Shown here in pieces: positions 5,613 to 6,142 of a stretch of DNA of 6,142 nucleotides. Positions within the stretch are counted from its first letter, which is position 1. Each line of letters starts with the position of its first letter. The stretch covers positions 1 through 6,142 of the forward strand of contig CAAEKI010000192.1 of NCBI GenBank assembly GCA_900756495.1, given 5' to 3'. The notes beneath the pieces are model-generated. The model made no database searches. It was not told the origin of the DNA and saw nothing but the letters and a program-made list of their open reading frames with translations. This DNA is from an uncultured Oscillospiraceae bacterium. Its GTDB lineage: Bacteria > Bacillota > Clostridia > Oscillospirales > Oscillospiraceae. Made by a program: the position numbers and the translations under genes.

Positions 5613-6142
5613 TTACCCCTGTTTTGGGGCCGGTATCTGCCGTGAGACGCTGAGAATGACGCCCATTTCCAGCAGCTGTATCATCAGGGCGGTGCCGCCA
5701 TAGCTGAAGAAGGGGAGAGAGATCCCCGTGGTGGGAATAAAGTTGGTCACCACTGCGATGTTCAGGAAGACCTGGACGGCCAGCAGGGTGGTAAAGCCCA
5801 CCACCAGCAGGGCTCCAAAGCGGTCCCTGGCATGGATGGCGATCCAATAGCCCCGGATAATGAGCAGTGCGAACAGGATGAGCACCACCGTCGCCCCTAC
5901 CAGCCCCAGTTCCTCACAGACAATGGAAAAGATGAAGTCGTTCTCCGGCTCGGGGAGGTAGAGAAACTTCTGCCGGCTTTTGCCCAGCCCAAGGCCCAGC
6001 AGGCCGCCGGATCCGATGGCGTAGAGGGACTGGATGGTCTGAAAGCCCTTGCCCAGGCCGTTCATGCCGTCGTTCCAGGGGTCCTTCCAGAGATTGATGC
6101 GGCTGGCCATATAGTCCGTACTGGTGATGATGAACCAGAGCC
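5613..6142 (-). CDS. ftsW: SEDS septal glycosyltransferase FtsW/SpoVE (5' end missing)
   Basis: This is the C-terminal 175 residues of a SEDS-family polytopic membrane enzyme that polymerises lipid II into glycan strands with a partner class B penicillin-binding protein. Family length is about 365-415 residues, so roughly half is missing beyond the right edge. The visible part opens inside a membrane segment (LWFIITSTDY), followed by the long outer loop. Family motifs are GFQTIQSLYAIGSGGLLGLG, KSRQKFLYLPEPENDFIF (its Asp, at 5937-5939, matches the essential Asp297 of E. coli FtsW) and CEELGLVG. Two to three further helices follow, then the signature TTGISLPFFSYGGTALM and a short cytoplasmic tail ending PAPKQG. 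Division ftsW and sporulation spoVE products look alike. The place directly before murG fits either, and the choice of ftsW is by convention. The 165-residue reading from Met at 6110 is only an internal methionine; the frame stays open to the edge. Confidence 0.95.
   Translation of the reverse strand, partial: LWFIITSTDYMASRINLWKDPWNDGMNGLGKGFQTIQSLYAIGSGGLLGLGLGKSRQKFLYLPEPENDFIFSIVCEELGLVGATVVLILFALLIIRGYWIAIHARDRFGALLVVGFTTLLAVQVFLNIAVVTNFIPTTGISLPFFSYGGTALMIQLLEMGVILSVSRQIPAPKQG

Noticed and set aside
1..6142. A novel defence, mobile or biosynthetic system
   Set aside because: Every substantial frame on the coding strand belongs to a known dcw cluster family, and the gaps are too short to hide another gene.

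Overview
This window is a division and cell wall (dcw) cluster read entirely on the minus strand. It suggests a G+C-rich member of the Firmicutes, most likely class Clostridia and perhaps the Oscillospirales. That placement is inferred from gene order (a DUF881 gene and a small-basic-protein gene between ftsQ/divIB and ftsZ, a Firmicutes arrangement), from MurG and MurA sequence style, and from strong Shine-Dalgarno sites. The genus cannot be fixed from the window alone.

In transcription order (right to left): a SEDS glycosyltransferase of the FtsW/SpoVE type, N-terminal half missing at the right edge (6142-5613); murG (5587-4475); murA (4405-3158); a divergent ftsQ/divIB (3050-2193); a membrane-anchored DUF881 protein (2212-1451); a small basic three-helix membrane protein, DUF1290/Sbp (1451-1065); and ftsZ (1018 to the left edge, C-terminal tail missing). 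Gaps are 25, 69 and 107 nt, then a 20-nt overlap, a 1-nt overlap and a 46-nt gap. No gene-free stretch exceeds about 110 nt. I see no RNA genes, mobile elements, CRISPR arrays or convincing terminators.

The genes cover linked steps. MurA makes the first committed precursor of peptidoglycan (UDP-GlcNAc-enolpyruvate). MurG converts lipid I to lipid II at the inner membrane face. FtsW/SpoVE polymerises lipid II at the septum. FtsQ/DivIB belongs to the divisome's extracytoplasmic regulatory complex. FtsZ forms the cytoplasmic ring. The DUF881 and DUF1290 proteins are conserved membrane companions of unknown function.

Compared with the Bacillus subtilis order (spoVE-murG-murB-divIB-ylxW-ylxX-sbp-ftsA-ftsZ, from general knowledge), murA stands where murB would be, there is one DUF881 gene instead of two, and ftsA is absent between sbp and ftsZ. 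Two internal promoters can be proposed: a good sigma-A type promoter inside the end of sbp facing ftsZ, and an extended -10 promoter in the murA-ftsQ gap with a small palindrome and a 9-bp direct repeat around it. I found no evidence for a previously undescribed system; the points of interest are regulatory and organisational.
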